From assembly GCA_913778205.1 (NCBI GenBank), contig CAJYUW010000010.1, positions 1-64,000 of the forward strand: a stretch of 64,000 bases of DNA. Direction: 5' to 3'. The first letter of the stretch is position 1; every line of letters begins with the position of its first letter. Position numbers and translations under genes: made by a program. Of the stretch, positions 10,007 to 22,481 are shown piece after piece. The notes under the pieces are model-generated. The model worked only from the letters and a program-made list of their open reading frames with translations. It had not been told where the DNA came from and searched no databases. The DNA comes from an uncultured Curtobacterium sp. (GTDB lineage: Bacteria > Actinomycetota > Actinomycetes > Actinomycetales > Microbacteriaceae).

Positions 10007-10777
10007 GTGACCAACGAACGACGGGTGCTCGTGCACCCGGACAAGCAGGCCCTCGGCGCGTCGGTCGCCGCCCGCTTCATCACCAAGATCATCGACGTGC
10101 TCGACGAGCAGGAGCGTGCGGACATCGCCATCAGCGGCGGCTCCGTCTCGACGCTCGTGCTCGCCGCCATCGGGCAGTCCCAGGCACGCGAGAGCGTCGA
10201 CTGGTCGAAGGTGCACGTCTGGTGGGTCGACGAGCGCTGGGTGCCGGCGGGCGACGCCGACCGCAACGACACCGGCACGCGGACCGACTTCTTCGACCAC
10301 GTCGACATCCCGTCGTCGAACATCCACCCGATGCCGACCTCCGACGCCGGTCTCTCGATCGACGATGCCGCGCTGCAGTACGAGCGCGAACTGCAGGACG
10401 CCGCCCCCGAGGGTGCCGTCGCCCCGCGCTTCGACATCACGCTCCTCGGCGTCGGCCCCGACGGGCACACCGCGTCGCTGTTCCCCGAGTTCCCGCAGCT
10501 CGCCGTCACCGACCGCGCCGTGGTGTCGGTCGACGACTCCCCCAAGCCGCCGCCGCAGCGCCTCACCCTGACGTACCCGGTCATCAACGCCTCGCAGCGC
10601 GTCTGGGTGATCCTGTCCGGCGCCGAGAAGGCATCGGTGCTCGGACTCGCCCTGGCCGGCGCCGCCGTGGACGAGGTCCCGGTCGGCGGCGTGCAGGGCC
10701 GCAAGCGCACGGTGTTCTTCGTCGACCAGGACGCCGCGCGCGACGTCCCCGAGAACCTCATCGCGTCGACGTACTGA
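10007..10777 (+). CDS. pgl: 6-phosphogluconolactonase (DevB/SOL type)
   Basis: Hydrolyses 6-phosphogluconolactone made by Zwf. The 256-residue protein shows the sugar-isomerase-like fold motifs ISGGSVSTLVLAAIG (~res 44-58), the catalytic-site stretch VWWVDERWVPAGDADRND and LLGVGPDGHTASLFPE, all typical of the DevB family. The GTG at 10007 follows GGGAGTCAC closely. It is the last gene of the zwf-opcA-pgl set and is followed 13 bases later by the best copy of the dispersed palindrome. Confidence 0.95.
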   Translation: MTNERRVLVHPDKQALGASVAARFITKIIDVLDEQERADIAISGGSVSTLVLAAIGQSQARESVDWSKVHVWWVDERWVPAGDADRNDTGTRTDFFDHVDIPSSNIHPMPTSDAGLSIDDAALQYERELQDAAPEGAVAPRFDITLLGVGPDGHTASLFPEFPQLAVTDRAVVSVDDSPKPPPQRLTLTYPVINASQRVWVILSGAEKASVLGLALAGAAVDEVPVGGVQGRKRTVFFVDQDAARDVPENLIASTY

Positions 10778-10790
10778 CCGCGACCCCCTG

Positions 10791-10836
10791 ACGGACGGGA
10801 GGCGCGGTGCCGGCTGGCACCGCGCCTCCCGTCCGT
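10791..10836. repeat. Dispersed palindrome, best copy: perfect 21-bp arms
   Basis: Arms 10791-10811 and 10816-10836 are exact reverse complements around GGCT. The arm reads ACGGACGGGAGGCGCGGTGC plus one C. It starts 13 bases after the pgl stop and probably ends the pgl transcript. It serves as the reference for the family copies listed elsewhere. Confidence 0.8.
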
Positions 10837-11061
10837 TCGCGGTGGCGCGGGCTCGTGCTGGTCGCGCTGCGCGCGCCCGTCGCGCCGTTGCGACGTCGCG
10901 GCGAATGCCCCGGTCGGCCGCTCGAGTTGGTCGCAAGAACTGTCGCTCGCCGGCGCGCCTGACGGCATGTCGTGCGACCAACGCGCACGACACGCGGCAC
11001 GTCGTGCGACCAACGACCACGCGACGGGCCGACGCGCCGACCCCGCGCCGAGCGGCACACG
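10837..11061. other. Non-coding gap with GTTGGTCGCA / TGCGACCAAC motifs
   Basis: Between convergent pgl and rbpA no gene is seen. The decamer GTTGGTCGCA (10926-10935) recurs in inverted orientation as TGCGACCAAC at 10973-10982 and 11005-11014, the latter two inside a direct repeat GTCGTGCGACCAACG. A variant GCTGGTCGCG is at 10857. A related GCAACCAACGACAC core is found in the 89-bp array at 61 kb. Confidence 0.45.
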
Positions 11062-11095
11062 AAGGCCCCCGCACCGGATCCGGTACGGGGGCCTT
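11062..11095 (-). terminator. rbpA terminator
   Basis: A 16-bp stem with one mismatch (AAGGCCCCCG... with ...CGGGGGCCTT) lies 17 bases past the rbpA stop. The A/T bases at its ends make it work in either direction, so it may also catch pgl read-through. Confidence 0.75.
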
Positions 11096-11111
11096 CAGAC
11101 GTGCGAGGTGC

Positions 11112-11474
11112 CTACTTCGAGGCGGTGCCGCGACGCGCGCGGAGCTGCTGGAGTGCGTCCTCGAGGAGCTGCGCTGCCTCTTCCTCGGTGCGACGCTCCT
11201 TCACGTAGGCGAGGTGCGTCTTGTACGGCTCGGTCTTCGCGACCTGCGGCGGGTTGTCCTTGTCGCGCCCGGCCGGGAGCCCGGTGGACGGCGAGTCGAC
11301 CGTCTCCGGGATCTCGTCGTCGGGCAGACCGGCAGCGAAGTACCGGACGACCTCGTTCCCGAGGGCGTCCCAGTAGGAGATCGCCACGCGCTCGGCCTGG
11401 ACCCCGCGGTCCTGCTCCCCCATCGGCCCCGCGCCCACGCGCGATCCGCGGATGGCGCTGCCTCCTGATGCCAT
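11112..11474 (-). CDS. rbpA: RNA polymerase-binding protein RbpA
   Basis: Actinobacterial general transcription factor that binds the sigma-A holoenzyme and stabilises the open complex. At 120 residues the length fits. The N-terminus MASGGSAIRGSRVGAGPMGE matches the family's conserved basic N-terminal tail, followed by the core with ISYWDALGNEVVRYFA and a C-terminal sigma-interacting region (KTHLAYVKERRTEEEAAQLL). It is three bases downstream of secG, so the two are probably cotranscribed. Confidence 0.95.
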   Translation of the reverse strand: MASGGSAIRGSRVGAGPMGEQDRGVQAERVAISYWDALGNEVVRYFAAGLPDDEIPETVDSPSTGLPAGRDKDNPPQVAKTEPYKTHLAYVKERRTEEEAAQLLEDALQQLRARRGTASK

Positions 11475-11477
11475 GTG

Positions 11478-11729
11478 TCAGCTCCCCGTCGTGAACTTGT
11501 TGATGAGACCGAGCACGATGATCGAGATGATCCAGACCAGACCGAGGATCACCGTGATGCGGTTGAGGTTGCGCTCGGCGACGCCGGACGCCCCGAGGTT
11601 GCTCGTCACGCCGCCGCCGAACATGTCGGAGAGGCCGCCACCGCGGCCCTTGTGCAGCAGGATGAGGAGCGTGAGCAGGAGGCTCGTGATCGCGAGCAGG
11701 ACCTGCAGCACGACGGAGAGAATCGCCAC
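11478..11729 (-). CDS. secG: SecG, preprotein translocase subunit
   Basis: Small SecYEG subunit. The 83-residue protein has two membrane helices (LSVVLQVLLAITSLLLTLLI and ITVILGLVWIISIIVLGLI) separated by the glycine-rich cytoplasmic loop KGRGGGLSDMFGGG, which is the family signature. The start is GTG. It lies between tpiA and rbpA, the usual actinobacterial position, but a strong terminator separates it from tpiA and a TATACT -10 lies 30 bases upstream, so secG-rbpA likely has its own promoter. Confidence 0.95.
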   Translation of the reverse strand: MAILSVVLQVLLAITSLLLTLLILLHKGRGGGLSDMFGGGVTSNLGASGVAERNLNRITVILGLVWIISIIVLGLINKFTTGS

Positions 11730-11759
11730 GACGTACCTTTCGTGTCAGTCAGCCGTATG

Positions 11760-11765
11760 AGTATA
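11760..11765 (-). promoter_or_regulatory. Candidate -10 box of secG-rbpA
   Basis: TATACT on the minus strand, preceded by GG, ends 30 bases before the secG start. No clear -35 is seen. Confidence 0.45.
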
Positions 11766-11806
11766 CCGAGGACGCGCGGCCCCCCGGACTCGACTGGCCG
11801 GGCGTG

Positions 11807-11840
11807 GGACAGGCCGGTCACCAGGGCGACCGGCCTGTCC
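11807..11840 (-). terminator. tpiA terminator
   Basis: A perfect 13-bp stem (GGACAGGCCGGTC with GACCGGCCTGTCC) and an 8-base loop lie 20 bases past the tpiA stop. Confidence 0.75.
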
Positions 11841-11860
11841 GAGTGGATCGAGTGTGCGAG

Positions 11861-12640
11861 TCAGAGTCCGACGTGCTGCCGGAAGCGCGCGATCGCCGCG
11901 AACTCCTGCACGTCGAGCGATGCCCCGCCGACGAGTGCGCCGTCGACGTCGGGCTCACGCAGGAAGCCGGCGATGTTGCCCGACTTCACCGAGCCGCCGT
12001 ACAGGACGCGGGTCGCCGCGGCGGCCTCGTCCCCCCAGGCTGCGGCGATGCCACGACGGATCGCCGCGCACTCCTCCTGCGCCTGATCGGCGGTGGCGGC
12101 CTGGCCGGAGCCGATCGCCCAGACCGGCTCGTACGCCACGACGATCTCCGCCGGCTGCACGGCGTCGAGCACGACCTGCAGCTGCTCGACCGCGACGACA
12201 CCCGCGCCGCGCTCCTCGCGCTGGGCACCGGTCTCGCCGACGCAGACGACCGGGACGAGTCCGTGCTTGATCGCCGCGGCGGTCTTCGCCGCCACGACCT
12301 CGTCCGTCTCACCGTGCATCGTGCGACGCTCGGAGTGTCCGACGATGACGTACTGCGCGTCGAGGGCTGCGAGGAACGCACCCGAGACGTCACCGGTGTA
12401 GGCACCGGAGTCGTACTGCGAGAGGTCCTGCGCGCCGAAGCGGATCGGCAGCTTGTCCGCCGAGATGAGCGTCTGCACGCTGCGGAGGTCGGTGAAGGGC
12501 GGGAACACCGCGACCTCGACGTCGTCGTGGTCGTGCCGGGCGTCCTTCAGAGTCCACGCGAGCTTCTGCACCGTGGCGATGGCCTGGAGGTGATCCAGGT
12601 TCATCTTCCAGTTGCCGGCGATGAGCGGCGTACGGGTCAT
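11861..12640 (-). CDS. tpiA: Triosephosphate isomerase
   Basis: Interconverts dihydroxyacetone phosphate and glyceraldehyde 3-phosphate. The 259-residue protein has the catalytic lysine in GNWKMN (~res 10-15), the electrophilic histidine in [10 protein letters not shown], and the catalytic glutamate in [13 protein letters not shown]; the phosphate loop is [11 protein letters not shown]. The ATG at 12640 overlaps the pgk stop in ATGA, so translation is coupled. It is third in gap-pgk-tpiA. Confidence 0.97.
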   Translation of the reverse strand: MTRTPLIAGNWKMNLDHLQAIATVQKLAWTLKDARHDHDDVEVAVFPPFTDLRSVQTLISADKLPIRFGAQDLSQYDSGAYTGDVSGAFLAALDAQYVIVGHSERRTMHGETDEVVAAKTAAAIKHGLVPVVCVGETGAQREERGAGVVAVEQLQVVLDAVQPAEIVVAYEPVWAIGSGQAATADQAQEECAAIRRGIAAAWGDEAAAATRVLYGGSVKSGNIAGFLREPDVDGALVGGASLDVQEFAAIARFRQHVGL

Positions 12641-13854
12641 CGGGTCCACCCCAGTGCTTCGAGACCGGGCAGCGACTTGCCCTCGAGGAACTCGAGGCTC
12701 GCCCCGCCACCGGTCGAGATGTGTCCGAACCGGTCGTCCGAGAAGCCGAGCGACCGCACGGCAGCGGCGGAGTCGCCACCGCCGACGACGCCGAGGCCGT
12801 CGACCTCCGTCAGGGCCTGCGCGACCGTCTTCGTGCCCGCGGCGAAGGCCGGGAACTCGAACACGCCCATCGGGCCGTTCCAGAACACCGTCTTCGAACC
12901 CGAGACCGCCGACGCGAACCGCGCCGCCGTCTCCGGACCGATGTCGAGCCCGATGCCGTCGGCGCCGAACGAGGACGACTCGATCGCGTCGGCCGCGACG
13001 GTCTCGTGCGACGCATCCGCCGAGAACCCGGAGGCCACGACGACGTCGGTCGGCAGGTCGATCGTCACGCCGAGCTCCTGTGCCCGAGCGAGGTACTCGC
13101 GGACGGTGTCGAGCTGGTCGGCTTCGAGCAGCGACTTCGCGACCCCGTGGCCCTGGGCCGCGAGGAACGTGAAGAGCATGCCGCCGCCGATGCAGAGCGT
13201 GTCGACCTGCGGCAGGAGGTGGTCGATGACGCCGAGCTTGTCGCTGACCTTCGAGCCACCGAGGACGACCGTGTACGGCCGCTCCGGGTTCGCCGTGAGG
13301 CGCTCGAGCACCGAGAGCTCGGTCTCGATGAGCGAGCCCGCGGCCGACGGCAGCGCCGACGCGAGCTCGTACACCGAGGCCTGCTTGCGGTGCACGACGC
13401 CGAAGCCGTCCGACACGAACGCGTCGCCGAGCGCGGCGATCCGTTCGGCGAACGCTGTGCGCTCGGAGGCGTCCTTCGAGGTCTCCTCCGGGTTGAAGCG
13501 GAGGTTCTCGAGCAGCAGGACGTCGCCGTCCTCGAGGGCCTCGGCGGCCGCGGTCGCCTCGTCGCCGACGGTCTCGCCGACGAAGGTGACCTCCTTGCCC
13601 AGCAGCTCGGACAGACGCTGCGCCACGGGGGCGAGCGAGTACTCCGGCGCGGGTGCGCCGTCGGGCCGACCGAGGTGCGAGACCACGATGACGCGTGCGC
13701 CGGCGTTGACCAGCGTGTTCAGGGTGTCGAGCGACGCCCGCACGCGGCCGTCGTCCGTGATCTTCCCGTCCTTGAGCGGGACGTTCAGGTCGCAACGGAC
13801 GACGACGCGCTTGCCGGCGAGGTCGCCGAGGTCCTCGAGGGTGCGGAGCGCCAT
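12637..13854 (-). CDS. pgk: Phosphoglycerate kinase
   Basis: Glycolytic kinase making ATP from 1,3-bisphosphoglycerate. The 405-residue protein has the N-terminal signature [13 protein letters not shown] (~res 15-27), [12 protein letters not shown], and the nucleotide loop with [10 protein letters not shown] and GGGDSAAAV near the C-terminus. The ATG at 13854 lies three bases after the gap stop. The product spans the usual length and no key residue appears to be missing. Confidence 0.97.
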   Translation of the reverse strand: MALRTLEDLGDLAGKRVVVRCDLNVPLKDGKITDDGRVRASLDTLNTLVNAGARVIVVSHLGRPDGAPAPEYSLAPVAQRLSELLGKEVTFVGETVGDEATAAAEALEDGDVLLLENLRFNPEETSKDASERTAFAERIAALGDAFVSDGFGVVHRKQASVYELASALPSAAGSLIETELSVLERLTANPERPYTVVLGGSKVSDKLGVIDHLLPQVDTLCIGGGMLFTFLAAQGHGVAKSLLEADQLDTVREYLARAQELGVTIDLPTDVVVASGFSADASHETVAADAIESSSFGADGIGLDIGPETAARFASAVSGSKTVFWNGPMGVFEFPAFAAGTKTVAQALTEVDGLGVVGGGDSAAAVRSLGFSDDRFGHISTGGGASLEFLEGKSLPGLEALGWTR

Positions 13855-13857
13855 GGG

Positions 13858-16018
<2,161 letters not shown>

Positions 16019-16025
16019 AGCATCA

Positions 16026-16031
16026 TTCCTA
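16026..16031 (-). promoter_or_regulatory. -10 box of whiA (leaderless spacing)
   Basis: TAGGAA on the minus strand ends seven bases before the whiA GTG, so transcription would start at or next to the start codon. Confidence 0.5.
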
Positions 16032-16093
16032 ACGTTTTCTCGGTGGGTTCCGCGGTCCGGCGCCGCACACGTGGGGAGCGGCCGGAGGGACGG

Positions 16094-16990
16094 TCACTCC
16101 CGGCCGAGATCTCGGTTCTTCACACGCACGGCGACGCTGGGCATCCCGCGGAGGAGACTCGCCAGCTCGGCGACGATGGCGACCGAACGGTGCTTCCCGC
16201 CGGTACAGCCGATGGCGATCGTAGCGTGTCTTTTGTTCTCGCGCTGGTACCCCTCGAAGACCGGCTCCAGGACGTCGGCGTAGCGCTCGACGAACGGACG
16301 TGCCCCGGGCTGCGCGAGGACGTAGTCGGAGACGGGGGCCTCGAGGCCCGTGTGTGCCCGGAGTTCCGGGACCCAGTACGGGTTCGGGAGGAAGCGGACG
16401 TCGGCCACCATGTCGGCGTCCGCGGGCAGCCCGTACTTGAAGCCGAAGCTCATCAGCGTCACCTGGACCCCGACGAAGTGGTCGTCGGCGAACTGCTCGG
16501 TGACCGTGTTCGCCAGCTGGTGGATGTTCAGGTCGGAGGTGTCGATGACGGTGTCCGATGCCTCGCGCAGGCCGGCCAGACGCTCGCGCTCCCGACCGAT
16601 GCCGTCGAGCAGTGTCCCGTCGCCCTGGAGCGGGTGCGGTCGGCGGACCTGCTCGAACCGCCGAACGAGCACCGCGTCGGTGGCCTCGAGGAAGAGGACG
16701 CGGACCCGCGCCGAGGTCGTCGACCGCACCTGCTCGACCGCCTGCTCCGGATCGGTGAAGAACCGACCGCCGCGGACGTCGACGACGGTCGCGATCTTCG
16801 GGATCTTCTCACCGGCCCGGGCTGCGAGCTCGGTCAGCGGGGCGAGCATCTGGGTCGGCAGGTTGTCGACGACGTACCAGCCGAGGTCTTCCAGGGCCTT
16901 CCCCACGGTCGACCGACCGGCACCGGACATGCCCGTGACGATGAGGATGTCGTGCTGCTGCCCGGACGGGGTTCCGGCGGTGTCGGTCAT
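16094..16990 (-). CDS. rapZ: RapZ/YvcJ family nucleotide-binding protein
   Basis: P-loop ATPase/GTPase family; in E. coli RapZ controls glmS through small RNAs, while the role in actinobacteria is less clear. The 298-residue protein has the Walker A-like [14 protein letters not shown] near the N-terminus (Arg where many have Lys, usual in actinobacteria), and the C-terminal signature [23 protein letters not shown] at ATG 16990 is chosen as start; the frame is open to 17023. Its neighbour whiA is conserved next to it across Gram-positives (the yvcJ-yvcK-yvcL/whiA block), but no yvcK (gluconeogenesis factor) gene is present here, which is odd. Confidence 0.9.
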   Translation of the reverse strand: MTDTAGTPSGQQHDILIVTGMSGAGRSTVGKALEDLGWYVVDNLPTQMLAPLTELAARAGEKIPKIATVVDVRGGRFFTDPEQAVEQVRSTTSARVRVLFLEATDAVLVRRFEQVRRPHPLQGDGTLLDGIGRERERLAGLREASDTVIDTSDLNIHQLANTVTEQFADDHFVGVQVTLMSFGFKYGLPADADMVADVRFLPNPYWVPELRAHTGLEAPVSDYVLAQPGARPFVERYADVLEPVFEGYQRENKRHATIAIGCTGGKHRSVAIVAELASLLRGMPSVAVRVKNRDLGRE

Positions 16991-17042
16991 CTGGGGAGGG
17001 CTCCGTCGTCGCGGCCCGGGCACATCGCCCGGGGAGGTGTCG

Positions 17043-17127
17043 GCTGCGGTGTCGTGGTGGCTGCGGTGTCGTCGCAGCTGCGGTGTCGTCGCAGCTGCGG
17101 TGTCGTGTCGGCTGCGGCGCCGCGTTG
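17043..17127. repeat. 17-bp tandem repeat, five units
   Basis: GCTGCGG starts at 17043, 17060, 17077, 17094 and 17111, an exact 17-base period. The unit is close to GCTGCGGTGTCGTCGCA. The array fills the gap between the rapZ start and the uvrC stop, both on the minus strand. Confidence 0.85.
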
Positions 17128-17249
17128 TGTACGGTGACGCGCCGTCCGTGGTGGCGTCGGCTCGCTCGGTCCAGGCTATCGCCCGGACGCGCTCCGGCGC
17201 TCGGCTCGGCAGCCGAGCGCGCGCGACCGACTGGAGGCACGGGGCCGGC

Positions 17250-19367
17250 TCACGCGGGCAGCTCCGGGCCGTCGTCGGTCACGTCGGGTACGGTCACGCC
17301 GCCGCCGACGGCCGTCGTCGTGGGTTCCGGCGCGCGCGTGTCGGGCATCCCGGGCGCCGGGCCGTCGGATCCGACCGCTCCGTCCGGAGCGTCGGCGCTG
17401 GCGTGCGCGACAGCGCTGGCGGGGACGTTTGCGCTGGCGGGGACGGCTGCGCTGCCGGGCACCGACGGGCTCGTCGGCTGCTGGGCGAGCTTCGCCACGA
17501 CGGCCGCCGCGGTCGCCGGACCGATGCCGGGGACGACGCCGATCTCCTCGGCGGTCGCGGCGCGGAGCCGGGCGACCGATCCGAAGTGCTTGAGCAGCGA
17601 GGCCACGCGCGACGGCCCGAGACCGGGGATCTCCGACAGCTGCGACCGGACGTCGCGCTTCCGACGGGTCCGCTGGTGCGTGATCGCGAAACGGTGCGCC
17701 TCGTCGCGGATCCGCTGGATGAGGAACAGCGCCTCGGAGTTGCGCGGCAGGATCACCGGGAAGTCGTCGTCCGGGAGCCAGAGCTCCTCGAGGCGCTTCG
17801 CGATGCCGACCAGGGCGATGTCGTGCACGCCGGCCTCGTCCATCGCTCGCTTCGCCGCCTGGACCTGCGGCTGCCCGCCGTCGACGATGAGCAGTTGCGG
17901 TCGGTACGCGAAACGCTTCGTCGGCTTCGACCCCTCGACGACCTCGTCGGTCGTGACGTCAGGGACGTCCGGCACCGCGGCGTCCTCGTCGAGGCGTGCC
18001 AGCCGCCGCGTCAGGACCTGGTGCATGCTGTCCGTGTCGTCGGTGGTCTCCGCGATCGTGTAGCGCCGGTACTGGTCCTTCCGCGGGAGGCCGTCCTCGA
18101 ACACCACCATCGAGGCGACGACGTTCGTGCCCTGGAGGTGCGAGATGTCGTAGCACTCCATCCGTAGCGGCGCCTCGGTCATCCCGAGGGCGTCCTGGAT
18201 GTCCGCGAGTGCCGCGGACCGGGTCGTGTAGTCGGCGCTCCGCTTCGTCTTGTACAGCATCAGCGCCTGGGCGGCGTTCTGCGCCGCGGTCCGTGCGAGT
18301 CCGGCGCGGTCGCCCCGCTGCGCCGTGCTGAGCTTCGTGCCGCGCCCACCCCGTCGCTGGCTGAGCCACTCCTGCAGCGCGTCGGCGTCCTCCGGCAGCT
18401 CCGGGACGACGACCTCACGCGGCGGCTCGTCCCCGGTCGCGTAGTTGCCCTGCACGATCTGCTCGACGAGGTCCCCGGTGGCGATGTCGAGCTCCTTGTC
18501 GACCACCCACCCGCGGACACCGCGGATGCGGCCACCCCGGACCGAGAACAGCTGCACCGCGGCCGCCAGCTCGTCCTCGGCGATGCCGAAGAGGTCGAGG
18601 TCGACGCTGTCCCGGAGCACCACGGCGCTCTTCTCGAGGACCGCCTCGAGGGCCTCCACCTGGTCGCGGAACTTCGCCGCCTGTTCGTACTGCATCGCGT
18701 CGGCCGACGCCCCCATCCGCTGCCGGAGCTGCGTGATGACGCGGCGGTCGTAGCTCGACATGAACCGGACGAACTCCTCGACGAGCACACGGTGCTCCTC
18801 GATCGTCACCTTCTGCGAGCACGGACCACCGCACTTGCCGATCTGCCCCGGGAAGCAGGGCTTGCCCGTCTGCATCGCCCGCTTGTACGACGAGTCCGAG
18901 CAGGTGCGGATCGGGAACACCTTGATCATCAGGTCGATGGTGTCGTGCACGGCCCAGATCTTCGGGTACGGCCCGAAGTACTTCGCGCCCTTGATCTTGC
19001 GGTTGCGCGTCACCATCACGCGCGGTGCCTCGTCTCCGAGGGTGATCGCCATGTACGGGTACGACTTGTCGTCGCGGAACTTGACGTTGAACGGTGGATC
19101 GAACTCCTTGATCCACGTGTACTCGAGCTGCAGCGCCTCGATCTCGGAGCCGACGGTCGTCCACTCGACACTGCGGGCGGTCAGCACCATCCGCCGGGTG
19201 CGCTCGTGCAGCGTGGGCAGCGGGGTGAAGTAGTTGCTCAGCCGGGCACGGAGGTTCTTCGCCTTGCCGACGTAGAGCACCCGGCCGTTCTCGTCACGCC
19301 ACCGGTAGACGCCCGGGTCGGTCGGGATCTCCCCCGCCTTCGGCCGCCACGGAACCGTGTCCGCCAC
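17250..19367 (-). CDS. uvrC: UvrC, excinuclease ABC subunit C
   Basis: Nuclease of nucleotide excision repair that cuts on both sides of a lesion. The 705-residue protein has the GIY-YIG domain at the N-terminus ([20 protein letters not shown]), a cysteine cluster ([15 protein letters not shown]), the UVR segment ([20 protein letters not shown]), the RNase H-like nuclease domain with the DGG motif [14 protein letters not shown], and tandem HhH motifs ([28 protein letters not shown]). After the HhH domain comes an unusual ~75-residue Pro/Ala/Ser tail. The GTG start directly abuts the uvrA stop. Confidence 0.96.
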   Translation of the reverse strand: MADTVPWRPKAGEIPTDPGVYRWRDENGRVLYVGKAKNLRARLSNYFTPLPTLHERTRRMVLTARSVEWTTVGSEIEALQLEYTWIKEFDPPFNVKFRDDKSYPYMAITLGDEAPRVMVTRNRKIKGAKYFGPYPKIWAVHDTIDLMIKVFPIRTCSDSSYKRAMQTGKPCFPGQIGKCGGPCSQKVTIEEHRVLVEEFVRFMSSYDRRVITQLRQRMGASADAMQYEQAAKFRDQVEALEAVLEKSAVVLRDSVDLDLFGIAEDELAAAVQLFSVRGGRIRGVRGWVVDKELDIATGDLVEQIVQGNYATGDEPPREVVVPELPEDADALQEWLSQRRGGRGTKLSTAQRGDRAGLARTAAQNAAQALMLYKTKRSADYTTRSAALADIQDALGMTEAPLRMECYDISHLQGTNVVASMVVFEDGLPRKDQYRRYTIAETTDDTDSMHQVLTRRLARLDEDAAVPDVPDVTTDEVVEGSKPTKRFAYRPQLLIVDGGQPQVQAAKRAMDEAGVHDIALVGIAKRLEELWLPDDDFPVILPRNSEALFLIQRIRDEAHRFAITHQRTRRKRDVRSQLSEIPGLGPSRVASLLKHFGSVARLRAATAEEIGVVPGIGPATAAAVVAKLAQQPTSPSVPGSAAVPASANVPASAVAHASADAPDGAVGSDGPAPGMPDTRAPEPTTTAVGGGVTVPDVTDDGPELPA

Positions 19368-22300
19368 CTACCGCGCACCCGCCTTCTGCTCGGACCCGGA
19401 GCTGCCCTTCGGCGCAGCGCCGCCCTTGGCTCCGGAACGCGCGGTGCCGCCAGCCTGCCGAGCACCGACCGCCTGCTCCTTGCCGACCCGAGCGTCCTGC
19501 GCGTCGAAGATCTCGCGCAGGAACACACCCGTGTGGCTCTCGGGCACGTCGGCGACGTGCTCGGGGGTGCCGGTCGCGAGCACGGTCCCGCCGCCTGCGC
19601 CGCCCTCTGGTCCCATGTCGATGAGCCAGTCGGCGGACTTGATGACGTCGAGGTTGTGCTCGATCGTGATGACGGTGTTGCCCTTGTCGACGAGGCTCTG
19701 CAGCACGAGCAGCAGCTTGCGGACGTCCTCGAAGTGCAGACCCGTGGTCGGCTCGTCGAGCACGTACACGGTCCGGCCGGTCGAGCGGCGCTGCAGCTCG
19801 GTGGCGAGCTTGACGCGCTGGGCCTCACCGCCGGAGAGGGTCGTCGCGCTCTGCCCGAGTCGCACGTAACCGAGGCCCACGTCGACGAGGGTCTTCATGT
19901 ACCGGTGGATCGCCGAGATCGGCTCGAAGAACTCTGCCGCCTCGCTGATGGGCATGTCGAGGACCTCGGAGATGTCCTTGCCCTTGTAGTGGACCTGGAG
20001 GGTCTCGCGGTTGTAGCGCGCACCGCCGCAGACCTCGCACGCGACGTAGACGTCCGGCAGGAAGTTCATCTCGATCTTGATCGTGCCGTCGCCCGAGCAG
20101 TTCTCGCAGCGGCCGCCCTTGACGTTGAAGCTGAAGCGTCCGGGCTGGTAGCCGCGGGCCTTCGCTTCCGGGGTCTCGGCGAAGAGCTGCCGGATGCGGT
20201 CGAAGACGCCCGTGTACGTCGCCGGGTTCGACCGCGGCGTCCGGCCGATGGGTGCCTGGTCGACGTGCACGACCTTGTCGAGCTGGTCGAGCCCCTTGAC
20301 GCGGGTGTGCTTGCCGGCGATGTGCCGCGCACCGTTGAGCTGGTTCGCGAGCACCTTGTAGAGGATGTCGTTGACCAGCGTCGACTTGCCCGAGCCACTC
20401 ACGCCCGTCACCGCGGTGAAGACTCCCAGGGGGAAGTCGACGTCCACTTCGCGCAGGTTGTTCGCCCTTGCGCCCTGCACGCTGATGACCCGCTTCGGGT
20501 TCGCCTTCCGACGTTCCGCGGGCACCTCGATAGCGCGGCGACCGGCGAGGTAGTCGCCGGTGATCGACCCGCGGTTCGCGATGATGCCCTCGTACGAGCC
20601 GGAGTGCACGACGTTGCCGCCGTTGACCCCGGCGCCGGGGCCGATGTCCACGACCCAGTCGGCCGTGCGGATGGTGTCCTCGTCGTGCTCGACCACGATC
20701 AGCGTGTTGCCGAGGTTCTTCAGCTTCACGAGCGTGTCGATGAGTCGGCGGTTGTCGCGCTGGTGCAGCCCGATGCTGGGCTCGTCGAGCACGTAGAGCA
20801 CGCCGGTCAGCCCGGAGCCGATCTGGGTCGCGAGACGGATGCGCTGTGCCTCGCCACCGGAGAGCCCGCCCGCGCCGCGGGCGAGCGTCAGGTAGTTCAA
20901 CCCGACCTCGAGCAGGAACTCGAGCCGCGCGCGGATCTCCCGCAGGACCGCGGCCGCGATGTGGGCCTCCCGGTCGGTGAGGCGCAGTTCCTCCATGAAC
21001 GCGTAGGCATCGTCGAGCGACAGGTTCGTGACGTCGGCGATGCTCCGACCGTCCACCGTCACCGCGAGCACCTCGGGCTTGAGGCGCGTGCCGTCGCACA
21101 CCGGGCACGGGACCTCGCGCAGGTAGCCCTGGAAGCGCTGGCGCTGCGAGTCCGACTCGGCCTCGGCGAACTTGCGCTCGATGTAGGGCATGACGCCCTC
21201 GAAGCCGCTCGTGTAGCGCATCTCGCGTCCGAAGCGGTTCCGCCACGACACGGACACCTGGAAGTCCTTGCCGGTGAGGATCGCCGCCTGGACCTTCGGG
21301 TCGAGCTCGTTCCAGGGGGTGTCGAGCGAGAACCCGAGGTCCTTGCCGAGGCCGGCGAGGAGCTTCTCGAAGTACGAGTAGAGGCCGCTCGTGCCCGTCC
21401 AGGGCAGGAGCACGCCGTCACGGAGTGAGGCTTCCGGGTCGCCCAGCACGAGGTCGGGGTCGACCGACATACGGGTGCCGAGGCCCGAGCACTCCGGGCA
21501 CGCGCCGAACGGAGCGTTGAAGGAGAACGTCCGCGGCTCGATCTCGGTCAGCGCCAGCGGGTGGTTGTTCGGGCACGACAGGTTCTCGGAGTAGGTCCGG
21601 ACCGCGCCGGGGCCCTCGTGGTCGACGAGGTCGATCGCCACGGTGCCACCGGTCAGGCGCAGGGCCGTCTCGAGCGAGTCAGTCAGACGCCCGAGGACGT
21701 CGTCGCTCGCGACCAGTCGGTCGATGATGACCGAGATGTCGTGCTTGACCTGCTTCTTGAGCTTCGGCGGGTCGCTCAGCTGGACCCGTTCGCCGTCGAC
21801 GATGGCACGGGCGTAACCGGACGCCGCGAGCTCCTGGAACAGGTCGACGAACTCGCCCTTCTTCTTGGAGACGACGGGCGCGAGCACCTGGAACCGCGTG
21901 CCGGTCTCGAACTCCATGAGCTGGTCGGCGATCTGCTGGACGCTCTGCTTGCTGATCACCTCACCGCAGACGGGGCAGTGCGGCACACCGATGCGCGCCC
22001 ACAGCAGACGCATGTAGTCGTAGACCTCGGTGATGGTGCCGACGGTCGAGCGGGGGTTGCGGTTCGTCGACTTCTGGTCGATCGACACGGCGGGCGACAG
22101 TCCCTCGATGAAGTCGACGTCGGGGCGGTCCACCTGTCCGAGGAACTGGCGTGCGTACGCGGACAGCGACTCGACGTAGCGGCGCTGCCCCTCGGCGAAG
22201 ATCGTGTCGAACGCGAGCGAGGACTTCCCCGAGCCGGAGAGCCCGGTGAACACGACGAGGGAGTCGCGCGGGATCTCGAGGTCGACGTCGCGCAGGTTGT

Positions 22301-22433
22301 GCACACGTGCGCCCCGAACGCTGAGCGTCGAGGTGCTGTGCGGCGCCGTGCCGCCCGGGAGGTGGAGGTCGGTGGGCTCGCCGAAGGCGTTCCGGCCCGG
22401 GGTCGCGGTACCGCGGTCAGAGGTGATGGTCAT
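19368..22433 (-). CDS. uvrA: UvrA, excinuclease ABC subunit A
   Basis: Damage-sensing ATPase of nucleotide excision repair. The 1021-residue protein has two ABC modules with Walker A motifs [13 protein letters not shown] (~res 65) and [13 protein letters not shown] (~res 680), two ABC signatures ([28 protein letters not shown]), and zinc modules with [23 protein letters not shown] and [14 protein letters not shown]. It carries ~40 extra N-terminal residues and a Gly/Ala/Lys-rich C-terminal tail of ~60. A TAGAAT -10 lies eight bases before the ATG. The stop is followed at once by the uvrC GTG, so uvrA-uvrC are coupled. No LexA-type box was recognised upstream. Confidence 0.97.
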   Translation of the reverse strand: MTITSDRGTATPGRNAFGEPTDLHLPGGTAPHSTSTLSVRGARVHNLRDVDLEIPRDSLVVFTGLSGSGKSSLAFDTIFAEGQRRYVESLSAYARQFLGQVDRPDVDFIEGLSPAVSIDQKSTNRNPRSTVGTITEVYDYMRLLWARIGVPHCPVCGEVISKQSVQQIADQLMEFETGTRFQVLAPVVSKKKGEFVDLFQELAASGYARAIVDGERVQLSDPPKLKKQVKHDISVIIDRLVASDDVLGRLTDSLETALRLTGGTVAIDLVDHEGPGAVRTYSENLSCPNNHPLALTEIEPRTFSFNAPFGACPECSGLGTRMSVDPDLVLGDPEASLRDGVLLPWTGTSGLYSYFEKLLAGLGKDLGFSLDTPWNELDPKVQAAILTGKDFQVSVSWRNRFGREMRYTSGFEGVMPYIERKFAEAESDSQRQRFQGYLREVPCPVCDGTRLKPEVLAVTVDGRSIADVTNLSLDDAYAFMEELRLTDREAHIAAAVLREIRARLEFLLEVGLNYLTLARGAGGLSGGEAQRIRLATQIGSGLTGVLYVLDEPSIGLHQRDNRRLIDTLVKLKNLGNTLIVVEHDEDTIRTADWVVDIGPGAGVNGGNVVHSGSYEGIIANRGSITGDYLAGRRAIEVPAERRKANPKRVISVQGARANNLREVDVDFPLGVFTAVTGVSGSGKSTLVNDILYKVLANQLNGARHIAGKHTRVKGLDQLDKVVHVDQAPIGRTPRSNPATYTGVFDRIRQLFAETPEAKARGYQPGRFSFNVKGGRCENCSGDGTIKIEMNFLPDVYVACEVCGGARYNRETLQVHYKGKDISEVLDMPISEAAEFFEPISAIHRYMKTLVDVGLGYVRLGQSATTLSGGEAQRVKLATELQRRSTGRTVYVLDEPTTGLHFEDVRKLLLVLQSLVDKGNTVITIEHNLDVIKSADWLIDMGPEGGAGGGTVLATGTPEHVADVPESHTGVFLREIFDAQDARVGKEQAVGARQAGGTARSGAKGGAAPKGSSGSEQKAGAR

Positions 22434-22441
22434 CGCCGTCG

Positions 22442-22447
22442 ATTCTA
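22442..22447 (-). promoter_or_regulatory. Candidate -10 box of uvrA
   Basis: TAGAAT on the minus strand ends eight bases before the uvrA ATG; the transcript would start within a base or two of the start codon. Confidence 0.45.
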
Positions 22448-22481
22448 CGAACCGGGTCTGACATTCGCCGGTCCGGGGGCG

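Noticed and set aside
22442-22480. LexA/SOS box upstream of uvrA or uvrB
   Set aside because: No GAAC-N4-GTTC type palindrome could be found in the upstream regions by eye.
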